Assembly: GCA_021107345.1 (NCBI GenBank)
Contig: JAIOSX010000119.1
Location: 1-14,874, forward strand
Direction: 5' to 3'
DNA: 14,874 bases
Origin: Candidatus Aegiribacteria sp.
GTDB lineage: Bacteria > Fermentibacterota > Fermentibacteria > Fermentibacterales > Fermentibacteraceae
The position numbers were made by a program, and so were the translations under genes. This document shows, one piece after another, positions 5,718-13,631 of this stretch (the first letter of the stretch is position 1; every line of letters begins with the position of its first letter). The notes beneath the pieces are model-generated. The model ran no database searches. It was given only the letters and a program-made list of their open reading frames with translations, and was not told where the DNA came from.

Positions 5718-7985
5718 ATGCGGCGACTGAGGCTTGAAATCAGTGGAGCGGTTCAGGGGGTCGGTTTCAGACCCTTCGTATACCGCCTTGCCTGTCGATA
5801 TAATCTGCCCGGCTGGGTATCCAACACATCAAAGGGTGTGGTTGTCGAAGTGGATGGGGATGCCGAAGTTCTTCTGCAGTTCGCTGAAGCTCTTCTGAAG
5901 GAAAAACCGCCAGTATCCATAGTACAGGATATCCACAGTGAGTACCTTGATACTGCAGGATTCGCGACTTTTGAAATTCGAAAGAGCAAAGAGGGAAAGA
6001 GGGAGGCATTCGTGCTTCCGGATCTGGCCACCTGCGGGGAATGCAAGCTCGATATACTTGACCCGGACAACAGGAGGTACCGCTATCCGTTCACGAACTG
6101 CACGAACTGCGGCCCAAGATATTCAATAATTAATTCCATTCCATACGACAGGCCTTCAACAACAATGTCCGGGTTTATAATGTGCGGCAAATGCAGAAAT
6201 GAGTACGAAGATCCGCTTGACAGAAGATTCCATGCCCAGCCCAATGCCTGTCCTGAATGCGGTCCTCATCTTGAACTCCTGGATCCCTCAGGCGTTACTC
6301 TGGCAGAGAGGGATGATGCCCTCATGAAAGCCTCAGCAGAGATACTGGAAGGAAATATCCTTGCGGTTAAAGGGCTTGGCGGCTTCCATCTTGTTACCCT
6401 TGCCAGCTCAGATAAAGCTGTTCGAACACTTCGTTCCAGAAAGGGAAGGAAGATGAAACCCCTTGCGCTTATGTTTCCATCGATTTCCCGGATATCAGAA
6501 TTCTGTAAGATATCCTCCGAGGAAGCGAAAGTACTTCAATCACCCAGTTCTCCTATCGTTCTTCTTAAAAAGCTCGATGAGCAGAATTCGTCCAGATCCA
6601 TTTCGGAACTGGTTTCTCCTTCCAATCCTGAATTTGGGGTAATGCTGCCCTATACTCCTCTTCATATTCTGCTTATGATGGAGATAGGAGAGCCTGTAGT
6701 TGCCACCAGTGGAAACCTAAGAGATGAACCCATCTGTACAGATGAAATAGAGGCCCTTGAAAGGCTGAAAGGTATCGCGGATCTTTTTCTTGTTCATGAC
6801 CGTCCCATAGCCCGCCATGTCGATGATTCCATTGTCAGGATATTCAAAGAGAGAGAAATGATGCTGCGAAGGGCAAGGGGATATGCACCGCTGCCTTTAA
6901 GCATGGAAAAGGAGTCTGTATCCGTTTTCGCTACAGGAGGGCACCTGAAGAATACCCTGGCCCTTTCAATTGGGAGGAACGTCTTTACCAGTCAGCATAT
7001 CGGGGATCTTCAGACGATACAGGCTATGAGGGCTTTCGATGAGGTCAGGAACAGCATAGAAGTGCTGTACAATGCGCATCCCGATATTATTGCCTACGAT
7101 ATGCATCCGGACTATATCTCATCTTTAAAGGCAAGAGAATCGAAAATCAGGGGCATTCCGATTCAGCATCACATTGCCCATGTCTATTCCTGCATGCTGG
7201 ACAGGGGGGTCAGAGCACCTCTTCTCGGTGTTGCCTGGGATGGGACCGGTTACGGGCCTGACGGTACTGTATGGGGGGGCGAGTTTTTCCAAATAACCGA
7301 TAGAACTGCAATCAGGATTGCTCATCTCAGGCACTTCCCCCTGCCCGGCGGAGACAGAGCTGTCAAGGAACCCAGAAGGTCGGCTCTCGGTCTTCTCTCG
7401 GAGCTGTACGATGATCCCGTGAAACATCTTCCCTCAGGAGCATTTTCCACTGAGGAATCTGATGTCATGAGAAGGATGATATCGTCGAAGCTTAATTCCC
7501 CTCTTACATCAAGTGCTGGAAGGCTGTTTGATGCTGTTGCATCTATTCTCGATCTTCATCAGACTATTGAGTTCGAGGGGCAGGCTGCGATGGCTCTTGA
7601 GCACGCAATCGGGAATAAGGCGACTGAGGAATCTTATCCAATAGAGATTATCAGACCTCTCCGGGAACCCATGATCATCGACTGGGCACTCCTTATCGAA
7701 GGTGTTATCATGGATGCTTCGGAAGGGATTGATACCGGTATCATTTCTGCTAAGTTTCACAATACACTGGCAGAAGGGATTGCTGCAGTAGCTGAAACAG
7801 CTGGAGAGAGAAAGGTTGTCCTCAGCGGCGGCTGTTTTCAGAATGTCTATCTTCTGAACAGGGTTCTGGACGTACTTGAGAATCTGGGTTATGAACCGTT
7901 TATTCACAGGAGCATTCCTGCAAACGATGGAGGTATCGCTCCGGGGCAGGTTATGGCAGCACTACTGATGAATGCCAGGAAATGA
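5718..7985 (+). CDS. hypF: HypF, carbamoyltransferase for hydrogenase cyanide ligand synthesis
   Basis: HypF uses carbamoyl phosphate and ATP to make a carbamoyl adenylate and passes the carbamoyl group to the C-terminal Cys of HypE, the first step to the active-site cyanides. At 755 residues it is full length. Domains in order: acylphosphatase (about 1-90; GAVQGVGFRPF at 10-20 with Arg18, and Asn36); two zinc fingers (C106/C109, C128/C131, C156/C159, C178/C181); a YrdC-like domain (about 195-385); and a Kae1-like domain to the end (HHIAHVYSC, GVAWDGTGYGPDG, LSGGCFQN, NDGGIAPGQ). The ATG has AGGAAG about 9 bases upstream. It heads a compact rightward hypFCDE operon, transcribed away from hypAB; hypC follows 13 bases after its stop. 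Confidence 0.98.
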   Translation: MRRLRLEISGAVQGVGFRPFVYRLACRYNLPGWVSNTSKGVVVEVDGDAEVLLQFAEALLKEKPPVSIVQDIHSEYLDTAGFATFEIRKSKEGKREAFVLPDLATCGECKLDILDPDNRRYRYPFTNCTNCGPRYSIINSIPYDRPSTTMSGFIMCGKCRNEYEDPLDRRFHAQPNACPECGPHLELLDPSGVTLAERDDALMKASAEILEGNILAVKGLGGFHLVTLASSDKAVRTLRSRKGRKMKPLALMFPSISRISEFCKISSEEAKVLQSPSSPIVLLKKLDEQNSSRSISELVSPSNPEFGVMLPYTPLHILLMMEIGEPVVATSGNLRDEPICTDEIEALERLKGIADLFLVHDRPIARHVDDSIVRIFKEREMMLRRARGYAPLPLSMEKESVSVFATGGHLKNTLALSIGRNVFTSQHIGDLQTIQAMRAFDEVRNSIEVLYNAHPDIIAYDMHPDYISSLKARESKIRGIPIQHHIAHVYSCMLDRGVRAPLLGVAWDGTGYGPDGTVWGGEFFQITDRTAIRIAHLRHFPLPGGDRAVKEPRRSALGLLSELYDDPVKHLPSGAFSTEESDVMRRMISSKLNSPLTSSAGRLFDAVASILDLHQTIEFEGQAAMALEHAIGNKATEESYPIEIIRPLREPMIIDWALLIEGVIMDASEGIDTGIISAKFHNTLAEGIAAVAETAGERKVVLSGGCFQNVYLLNRVLDVLENLGYEPFIHRSIPANDGGIAPGQVMAALLMNARK

Positions 7986-7998
7986 CAGGAGTATACTG

Positions 7999-8295
7999 AT
8001 GTGTCTGGGAGTACCGGGAATGATTGAGGAGATATCTGAGAATGATGATCCTATCTTCGTCACAGGTAAGGTCAATTTCGGAGGTGTACTGAGGGAGGTC
8101 ATGCTTGCCGGCATCAAAGATGCAAAGGTCGGTGACTGGGTTATAGTACATGCCGGCTTTGCCCTGAACAAACTTAATGAGGAAGAAGCTTCGGAAGTGT
8201 TCGATTACCTGAAACAAATATCCGAATTCGGCCGGATCGAGCTTAAGGATGCGGACAATATCTCAGACCGGGCAGAAAAGGTGGAAAAAGATTGA
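7999..8295 (+). CDS. hypC: HypC, hydrogenase maturation chaperone
   Basis: HypC is a small chaperone that, with HypD, carries the Fe(CN)2CO unit and hands it to the large-subunit precursor. The protein starts MCLGVPGMI, with the essential Cys2, and contains the family stretch [21 protein letters not shown]. It has 98 residues, with a charged C-terminal tail somewhat longer than many homologues. The start at 7999 is set by the required MC start and by AGGAG at 7987-7991, 7 bases upstream. The last bases overlap the hypD TTG start. Confidence 0.97.
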   Translation: MCLGVPGMIEEISENDDPIFVTGKVNFGGVLREVMLAGIKDAKVGDWVIVHAGFALNKLNEEEASEVFDYLKQISEFGRIELKDADNISDRAEKVEKD

Positions 8296-9392
8296 AGTAC
8301 GTTTCGGAATATCGGGACAGAGAATCAGCGCTGAAATATACCGGACTTATCAGAAAGCTGGTCACAAAGGAATGGAATATAATGGAGGTCTGTGGCGGGC
8401 AGACCCATTCCATTGTCAGATATGGTATTGATAAACTTCTTCCCGATTCCGTAACCCTTATTCACGGACCCGGATGTCCTGTGTGTGTTACTCCCTTAGA
8501 GCTTATAGATCAGGCTGCAACTATAGCCGGGCTTGAAAATGTAATTCTCTGTTCCTTCGGTGATATGCTGCGGGTTCCGGGAAGCAGCACTGACCTTCTG
8601 GGTGTCAAGGCATCAGGGGGCGATGTGAGAATGGTTTATTCCCCTGTTGACGCCATACACATTGCTGCCGGCAATCCGGAAAAGGAAGTTGTTTTCTTCG
8701 CGGTGGGTTTCGAAACTACTGCCCCTGTCACCGCTGCAGCGGTGCTTCAGGCTGAGCATCTTGGCCTGAATAACTTCTCAATGCTCGTTTCCCATGTTCT
8801 GGTTCCACCTGCGATCGAGGCTGTTCTATCGGGCAATAATTGTGCTGTCCAGGGCTTTCTTGCTGCCGGGCATGTCTGCACTGTGATGGGGTATACCGAA
8901 TACGAACCGATAGCGGAGAAATACGGTGTACCGATAGTTGTAACGGGTTTTGAACCACTCGATATTTTCGAGGGTATTCACATGTGCCTGCAGCAGCTCG
9001 AACAGGGCAGGACGGACGTGGAGAACCAGTACCTGCGGGCAGTTTCCAGGGAAGGAAACAGGGCTGCCATTGAACTGATGCGAAGCGTATTCGAGATTAC
9101 AGATCGGAAATGGAGGGGAATCGGCAGAATTCAAGACAGCGGATTCAGGCTCAGGGAACGGTTCTCAAGGTTCGATGCCGGAACTAAATTCAAAGTCGGC
9201 AGCCATGAAGTTAATGAATCGGAAATCTGTATATCCGGGGAGGTTCTGAGAGGGAACAGGAAACCCTCCGAATGCACCGCATTCGCAAGGGAATGTACGC
9301 CTGAACACCCGCTTGGAGCACTCATGGTCTCCTCCGAAGGAGCGTGTGCCGCTTACTACCGTTACAGATCAGTCAGGAAGAACGATGAATAG
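8292..9392 (+). CDS. hypD: HypD, iron-sulfur scaffold for Fe(CN)2CO assembly
   Basis: HypD is the redox-active scaffold on which, with HypC, the Fe(CN)2CO unit is built. The 366-residue protein has MEVCGGQTH (C34) and HGPGCPVCV (C62, C65); the 28-residue gap from C34 to C62 equals that in E. coli HypD (C41/C69). The C-terminal [4Fe-4S] ligands are probably C313, C328, C335 and C352, in the context [13 protein letters not shown]...CTPEHPLG...SSEGAC. The start is a TTG at 8292 overlapping the hypC TGA (TTGA). The next in-frame ATG would delete the N-terminal region before MEVCGG, so TTG is preferred. A weak GGA site lies about 8 bases upstream. Its stop overlaps hypE by 8 bases. Confidence 0.97.
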   Translation: MKYVSEYRDRESALKYTGLIRKLVTKEWNIMEVCGGQTHSIVRYGIDKLLPDSVTLIHGPGCPVCVTPLELIDQAATIAGLENVILCSFGDMLRVPGSSTDLLGVKASGGDVRMVYSPVDAIHIAAGNPEKEVVFFAVGFETTAPVTAAAVLQAEHLGLNNFSMLVSHVLVPPAIEAVLSGNNCAVQGFLAAGHVCTVMGYTEYEPIAEKYGVPIVVTGFEPLDIFEGIHMCLQQLEQGRTDVENQYLRAVSREGNRAAIELMRSVFEITDRKWRGIGRIQDSGFRLRERFSRFDAGTKFKVGSHEVNESEICISGEVLRGNRKPSECTAFARECTPEHPLGALMVSSEGACAAYYRYRSVRKNDE

Positions 9393-10440
9393 AAACAGAA
9401 TAACTGAAATGGCATGTCCGATCCCACTCTCGGATTACCCTGAAATAACTATGGCCCACGGGGGCGGGGGAAGGCTCATGAACGATCTTATTGACAGGAT
9501 CATCCTGAAGGCTTTCTCAAATCCCATTCTGGATTCAAGACATGATGGTGCCGTTATCGATGCAGGGGATGGACAACTGGCTTTCGCAACTGATTCACAT
9601 GTAATTACACCGCTGTTCTTTCCCGGTGGTGATATAGGCGCTCTTTCCGTATACGGAACAGTTAATGATCTGGCCATGTGTGGAGCGAAGGCCAGGTGGC
9701 TAAGTGCCTCTTACATCATAGAAGAAGGTTTTTCCATGGAGACTTTCTGGAGGGTTGTGCTTTCAATGGCTGAAGCGGCTTTGAAAACGGGTGTATCGAT
9801 AGTTACCGGAGATACAAAGGTGGTGGATAGAGGCAAGGGAGACGGCATCTATATCAATACCGCTGGAATAGGAATCATTCCGGAGGGGATCGAGATCGCT
9901 CCGTCAAGAATAAGAGAAGGTGATGCGGTAGTCCTCAGCGGTGATATCGGCAGGCACGGTATAGCCATAATGGCTGTCCGTGAAGGGATGCGCCTGGAGG
10001 GTGCAATCCGAAGCGATCTGGCCCCTCTTGATTCCATGGCAGGAGATCTTCTGAGAGAAGGGCTGGATATACACTGCATGAGAGACCTGACACGGGGAGG
10101 CCTTGCCAGCGGATTGAATGAGATAGCTTCAATGACCGACTGCTCCATCAGGATAGAGGAGAATTCAATACCTGTTCACGATGAGGTTATGGGCGCATGT
10201 GAGATCCTTGGCTTTGATCCACTTTACGTGGCCAATGAGGGCAGGTTCGTAGTTATCCTTCCACGGATAAACGGTGATAGGGCTGTGGAGATTCTGAGAA
10301 GCCATGATAGCGGACGTCAGGCTGAGATAATCGGTTTCGTGGAGAAACCTTCTTACGCTGATGTATTGATGACCAGCAGTATCGGTTCAGAGAGAATTGT
10401 CAATATGATGAGCGGTGAACAGCTTCCCAGAATCTGCTGA
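9385..10440 (+). CDS. hypE: HypE, carbamoyl dehydratase (thiocyanate-forming)
   Basis: HypE is an AIR-synthase-like ATPase that dehydrates its carbamoylated C-terminal Cys to a thiocyanate and gives the cyanide to the HypC-HypD complex. The 351-residue protein has [13 protein letters not shown] near 24-36, the substrate region DGAVID and [19 protein letters not shown], and ends in PRIC, so the essential terminal Cys351 is kept. The start ATG at 9385 has AGGAAG at 9375-9380 and overlaps the hypD stop (ATGAATAG); an ATG at 9409 is a weaker alternative. It is the last gene of the hypFCDE operon and converges on the histidine kinase gene, with only 27 bases between stops. Confidence 0.97.
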   Translation: MNRNRITEMACPIPLSDYPEITMAHGGGGRLMNDLIDRIILKAFSNPILDSRHDGAVIDAGDGQLAFATDSHVITPLFFPGGDIGALSVYGTVNDLAMCGAKARWLSASYIIEEGFSMETFWRVVLSMAEAALKTGVSIVTGDTKVVDRGKGDGIYINTAGIGIIPEGIEIAPSRIREGDAVVLSGDIGRHGIAIMAVREGMRLEGAIRSDLAPLDSMAGDLLREGLDIHCMRDLTRGGLASGLNEIASMTDCSIRIEENSIPVHDEVMGACEILGFDPLYVANEGRFVVILPRINGDRAVEILRSHDSGRQAEIIGFVEKPSYADVLMTSSIGSERIVNMMSGEQLPRIC

Positions 10441-10467
10441 TGCTGTAACAGTGTGCTACAGACGGTT

Positions 10468-11676
10468 TCAATCAGGAACGTATCCGTTCACCTTGACCTC
10501 GTCCTTCGGAATTCTGAGAGTTGGCCTTATCAGAGGTCCTTCATCGGTTGGACAGGTGTGAATGTCGAAACCGAAGATACTGCCCTTTCCGGGTTCGCTG
10601 ATAACGTATACCCTTCCACCATGCATGTCGATTATCCTTTTGGCTATTGAAAGTCCCAGACCAATTCCACCGACTTTCTGACCGGCAACATCGTTATCCT
10701 TGATCCTTACGAATTCCCTGAAGAGTTTCCTCTGATTATCTTCTGAAATTCCGATACCGTTGTCCTGTACTTCCAGAGATATCACGGATCTGTTCCTGGT
10801 TCTGCTGCGGACAACGATACTGCCATTGTCTGGAGTGTATTTAATAGCGTTTGTAACGAGATTTGCAATCACCTCACGAATAAGCCGTTCGACGCCTCCG
10901 ATAGGGGACAGATTGTCCTCAAGGTCACATGTCAGCTTGTGTTTTTTGTGATGCGCCAGGTCCTGATTTGCTCTGACAACGTCACTGATGAGTTCATTAA
11001 GGTTGATCTCTTTTGCCTGTTTCCTTATCTGGGATGGATCCTCCAGCTGGGCGAAAAGTTGGAAATCGCGTAGAAAAGATGCTGCTTCGTCAAGCCTGGC
11101 ATGCATTCTCTCAACAAGATGTTCCTGCTTCTCGGTAAGAGTATCTCCAAAGAGAGTCTGAAGACTGTGAAGCAGCATGGTAGTCGCAGAAACCGGAGAT
11201 TTCATATCATGTATGGCAATATGAAGGAATGCTTTTCTGAGCTTGGCGAATTCCCTGAGTGAGGAATTCGTCTTTCTGAGTCTTTCACTTCGCTCCTGAA
11301 GAGCTCTGTGAGTTTTCACCAGCTCACTGCTTAGCTCTCCGATAACCAGGGCAACAATAAGAAAAGAAAGAATACGAAGCGTATTCGCCCAGAAGGGACA
11401 TCCGCAATCAGCAATAATGCTGAAAGCAAACACATTCAGCCCAAGTATAAGAGCTACAAAAAAGGCTTTCCTGCCCCACCAGAAACCGGCAAAAATTATT
11501 GGTATGTAAGCATAATGAGTGTATCCGATTCCCTCACGACGATCCAGATGGAAGTGAGCAGTGATTGCTATAAAAGCAACTGTAAGGATGAATACGATAA
11601 CGAATCTGTTTGCGGAGCTTGGAAGACTGTCCTGTATTATTCCAGAATGTGGTGATTTATCCTTATCTTCAGTCAT
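10468..11676 (-). CDS. Membrane sensor histidine kinase
   Basis: A 402-residue sensor kinase from ATG 11676. Four predicted helices lie near 24-41, 54-68, 71-88 and 98-116, containing GYTHYAYIPIIFAGFWWG, a four-helix sensor layout seen in other bacterial kinases. A coiled linker (about 118-148) leads to the dimerisation/phosphoacceptor domain with His156 in IHDMKSP. The ATPase domain has the N box (N272, N276), the G1 box DNGIGI (305-310) and the G2 box GGIGLGL (336-342), so it should be active. A longer reading from ATG 11772 overlaps the upstream glycosyltransferase gene; the shorter start is preferred because a candidate promoter lies between. No response regulator is visible, so partner and signal are unknown. 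Confidence 0.9.
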   Translation of the reverse strand: MTEDKDKSPHSGIIQDSLPSSANRFVIVFILTVAFIAITAHFHLDRREGIGYTHYAYIPIIFAGFWWGRKAFFVALILGLNVFAFSIIADCGCPFWANTLRILSFLIVALVIGELSSELVKTHRALQERSERLRKTNSSLREFAKLRKAFLHIAIHDMKSPVSATTMLLHSLQTLFGDTLTEKQEHLVERMHARLDEAASFLRDFQLFAQLEDPSQIRKQAKEINLNELISDVVRANQDLAHHKKHKLTCDLEDNLSPIGGVERLIREVIANLVTNAIKYTPDNGSIVVRSRTRNRSVISLEVQDNGIGISEDNQRKLFREFVRIKDNDVAGQKVGGIGLGLSIAKRIIDMHGGRVYVISEPGKGSIFGFDIHTCPTDEGPLIRPTLRIPKDEVKVNGYVPD

Positions 11677-11718
11677 ATACCGTCGCTTTCGAATATGCAC
11701 TTCAGGTTTGAGTGAGAT

Positions 11719-11748
11719 AAGATAGTTTGAAACGGGTGTACTTGTCCA
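11719..11748 (-). promoter_or_regulatory. Possible sigma70-type promoter of the histidine kinase
   Basis: On the minus strand TGGACA (11748-11743) and TATCTT (11724-11719) are separated by 18 bases, matching five and four of six consensus bases. A start near 11712 would give a leader of about 36 bases before ATG 11676, which fits the shorter kinase. Confidence 0.35.
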
Positions 11749-11749
11749 G

Positions 11750-13123
11750 TTACTTGATTTCCCACAATGCAACGGAATCTTCGCCGCATATAACGTTTTT
11801 GTTGCTTCGGAAACCCATGAGGAATTCCAGTGAATCTCCGGCTTCAGATATAAGGCCTGAGTATTGCTCGGGGAATGCCAGCAGGTAATCCGACCTTATC
11901 GATATCCATTGCCAGCCTTCTTTGTCGGATCCCGGGAGCCTTTCCGCCGTAACAAGGCCGTCGAGATCCAGTATTTCCATGCCTGTTATCCATTTTACAG
12001 CACCGATATCGGCTGCTGCAACAGTCTGTGCAGGCAAGGCGACAGAGGATATGTACTGTGCGGGTCTTACATCTATGGAGTGAACATCACATGATGCATC
12101 CGCTCTTCTTCCTGCAAAGATGATCAGACCCGGCAGCATCGAAGCAGAAAGAATAAAAATGTTCAATCTCCACCGCCGGAGTCCCCTGAGCCAATGTCCG
12201 GTAGCAAGTACCGCTGCTGTAAGGGCTGGTATGTAATACCGCATCTGGAAGAAGCTGTTAGGACGAAGGTATATGGATACAGCGAAAAGCAGGATCGGGA
12301 CAAGTGCCATCGACACTTCAGGCAGTTTTTTTTCCTTGCCCCTCAGGAGTTTTGTAATCGAGACAATCGTTGAAAAAAACAGAAGTGGTGATGCTATCAA
12401 CAAACCCTTCAAAAGACCGGGCAGACCTGCGTGGGCTGAAGTAAACCATGATACCGGATGTTTCGCGTAAAACGTTGAAGGGAGGGGGAGACCCATAGAA
12501 TGGATATTCCAGAACATCCAGAGAAGACCGAATATCACCGATGGTGCCACAAGGCGGACAATATTCTGTGGAGTTCTCTTTTCCATTGAGACAATAAGGG
12601 GTATGGCGAGTACTGCCAGCTCGGGTCTGACAAGGAATCCGCCTGCAAGAATAAATGATGAAGCCGTAAGTCCGGTCCCGTCTCTTATGCATCTCCATAC
12701 CGCGACTACAGCCAGGCATGAGAGGGCCGTTTCCATTCCGCTGGAAGCATGGAAAAAGAATGGCCCGGTCATCAGAAGGAGTATCCCCGTAAACGGAGGA
12801 AGCAGCAAAAGAGCTGCACCTGCTGCAAGAAGAGAAAACATCATCAGTACAGTTGGTGCCAGGGAGGTTCCAGCCAGAGAAGCCAGTGCTGAAGGCAGCA
12901 GCCACAGAGGGCTTGTGAAACCCGAAGACGGTTCTGCGCCGTTGAAACACAGGGGCGCGGAGGAAAAGAGGGTTCTGCCGTATACCAGATGTATGTAGGT
13001 ATCATCCATGGGAGGGATATTGAAGTTGTACACGGACAGTACCATCAGTAGAATAACTGCTGCGAGCAGAAGCAGCGGAACAGTATATCGAACGGATTTC
13101 TTTCTTTCTGGAGGCTTCTTCAT
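11750..13123 (-). CDS. AftB-like GT-C membrane glycosyltransferase (putative)
   Basis: A 457-residue polytopic membrane protein. After helix 1 (about 14-31) comes the acidic pair Asp40-Asp41 in PPMDDTYIHLVYGRTL, then SSGFTSPLWLLPSAL (66-80), SSGMETALS (about 127-135), LVRPELAVLAIPL, and FQMRYYIPALTA before a C-terminal soluble part with DIGAVKWITG and LDLDGLV. This layout (DD motif, G-[FY]-[ST]-x-PLW, GxET, RPE) recalls AftB-like GT-C transferases that use polyprenyl-phosphate sugars at the outer membrane face. The family is remembered, not searched, and sugar and acceptor are unknown. The ATG at 13123 has only a weak GCGG upstream. The kinase gene follows on the same strand after 73 bases. 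Confidence 0.75.
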   Translation of the reverse strand: MKKPPERKKSVRYTVPLLLLAAVILLMVLSVYNFNIPPMDDTYIHLVYGRTLFSSAPLCFNGAEPSSGFTSPLWLLPSALASLAGTSLAPTVLMMFSLLAAGAALLLLPPFTGILLLMTGPFFFHASSGMETALSCLAVVAVWRCIRDGTGLTASSFILAGGFLVRPELAVLAIPLIVSMEKRTPQNIVRLVAPSVIFGLLWMFWNIHSMGLPLPSTFYAKHPVSWFTSAHAGLPGLLKGLLIASPLLFFSTIVSITKLLRGKEKKLPEVSMALVPILLFAVSIYLRPNSFFQMRYYIPALTAAVLATGHWLRGLRRWRLNIFILSASMLPGLIIFAGRRADASCDVHSIDVRPAQYISSVALPAQTVAAADIGAVKWITGMEILDLDGLVTAERLPGSDKEGWQWISIRSDYLLAFPEQYSGLISEAGDSLEFLMGFRSNKNVICGEDSVALWEIK

Positions 13124-13129
13124 ACCGCT

Positions 13130-13158
13130 TTTATCATCCGTGCTTTGTTCATCGTCAA
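13130..13158 (-). promoter_or_regulatory. Possible promoter of the glycosyltransferase gene
   Basis: Minus-strand TTGACG (13158-13153) and GATAAA (13135-13130) are 17 bases apart. Transcription would begin close to the ATG at 13123, giving a leaderless or nearly leaderless message. This would suit the poor ribosome binding site, but the -10 is only a four-of-six match. Confidence 0.22.
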
Positions 13159-13182
13159 GGGCTGCTGGAAATCATTTAGCAG

Positions 13183-13211
13183 TGGACACAGGCTCTATTT
13201 CGTGTTAAAAT
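13183..13211 (+). promoter_or_regulatory. Predicted sigma70-type promoter of acpS and the acetyl-CoA synthetase gene
   Basis: TGGACA (13183-13188) and TAAAAT (13206-13211) each match five of six consensus bases and are spaced by the ideal 17 bases. Transcription would start near 13218, about 42 bases before the acpS TTG. Confidence 0.6.
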
Positions 13212-13259
13212 TATGCTAAGTGTTCAACTGATTAATGAACTACCCGGGAGACTGCTTAC

Positions 13260-13631
13260 TTGAGAATAATCGGGGTTGGAATAGATATAGTTGACATCAG
13301 TATTTTTAGAAGTCGTCTTGATGACGGCATGATAAAGGATCTGTTCCTCCCGGGGGAGATAGAATACTGTTCAGCCAGGGCTCGACCGTGGGAAAGCTAT
13401 GCCGCAAGATTTGCTGCAAAAGAGGCATCCTTCAAGGCACTGGGTGCCGGACTGTCCCACGGATTGCGCTGGAAAAATGTTGAAATAATCAAAGAGGAAT
13501 CCGGTGCGGTATCCGTTCAACTGAACGGGGAAGCGCTGGAACAGGCAAGAAATAAGCAGGTAAAGCAGGTACGTCTTTCCATCAGCCATTCAGGGGAAAA
13601 CGCCATAGCTGTTGTCACAATGGAGGGCTGA
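13260..13631 (+). CDS. acpS: Holo-[acyl-carrier-protein] synthase (AcpS)
   Basis: AcpS transfers the 4'-phosphopantetheine of CoA to a serine of acyl carrier protein, activating it for fatty acid synthesis. The 123-residue length is typical. The protein begins IIGVGIDIVDI with the Mg-binding Asp9, has RFAAKEASFKALG (50-62) with Glu55, and ends with VRLSISHSGENAIAVV. The start is a TTG at 13260, set by the family N-terminus and by GGGAG at 13246-13250, 9 bases upstream. Its TGA overlaps the next gene's ATG by one base (TGATG), so the two are probably co-translated. Confidence 0.95.
   Translation: MRIIGVGIDIVDISIFRSRLDDGMIKDLFLPGEIEYCSARARPWESYAARFAAKEASFKALGAGLSHGLRWKNVEIIKEESGAVSVQLNGEALEQARNKQVKQVRLSISHSGENAIAVVTMEG

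Noticed and set aside
10441..10467. Possible bidirectional terminator between hypE and the histidine kinase gene
   Set aside because: CTGTA (10443-10447) can pair with TACAG (10457-10461), but a 5-base stem with a 9-base loop and no T tract is too weak to call.
11677..11772. Longer histidine kinase start at ATG 11772
   Set aside because: It would overlap the glycosyltransferase 3' end by 23 bases, adds a non-conserved-looking 32 residues, and would place the candidate kinase promoter inside the coding sequence.
12318..12950. Minus-strand 210-codon frame inside the glycosyltransferase gene
   Set aside because: It lies on the same strand in another frame of the membrane protein gene and has no hydrophobic pattern or motif. 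The main frame shows clear GT-C-type features.
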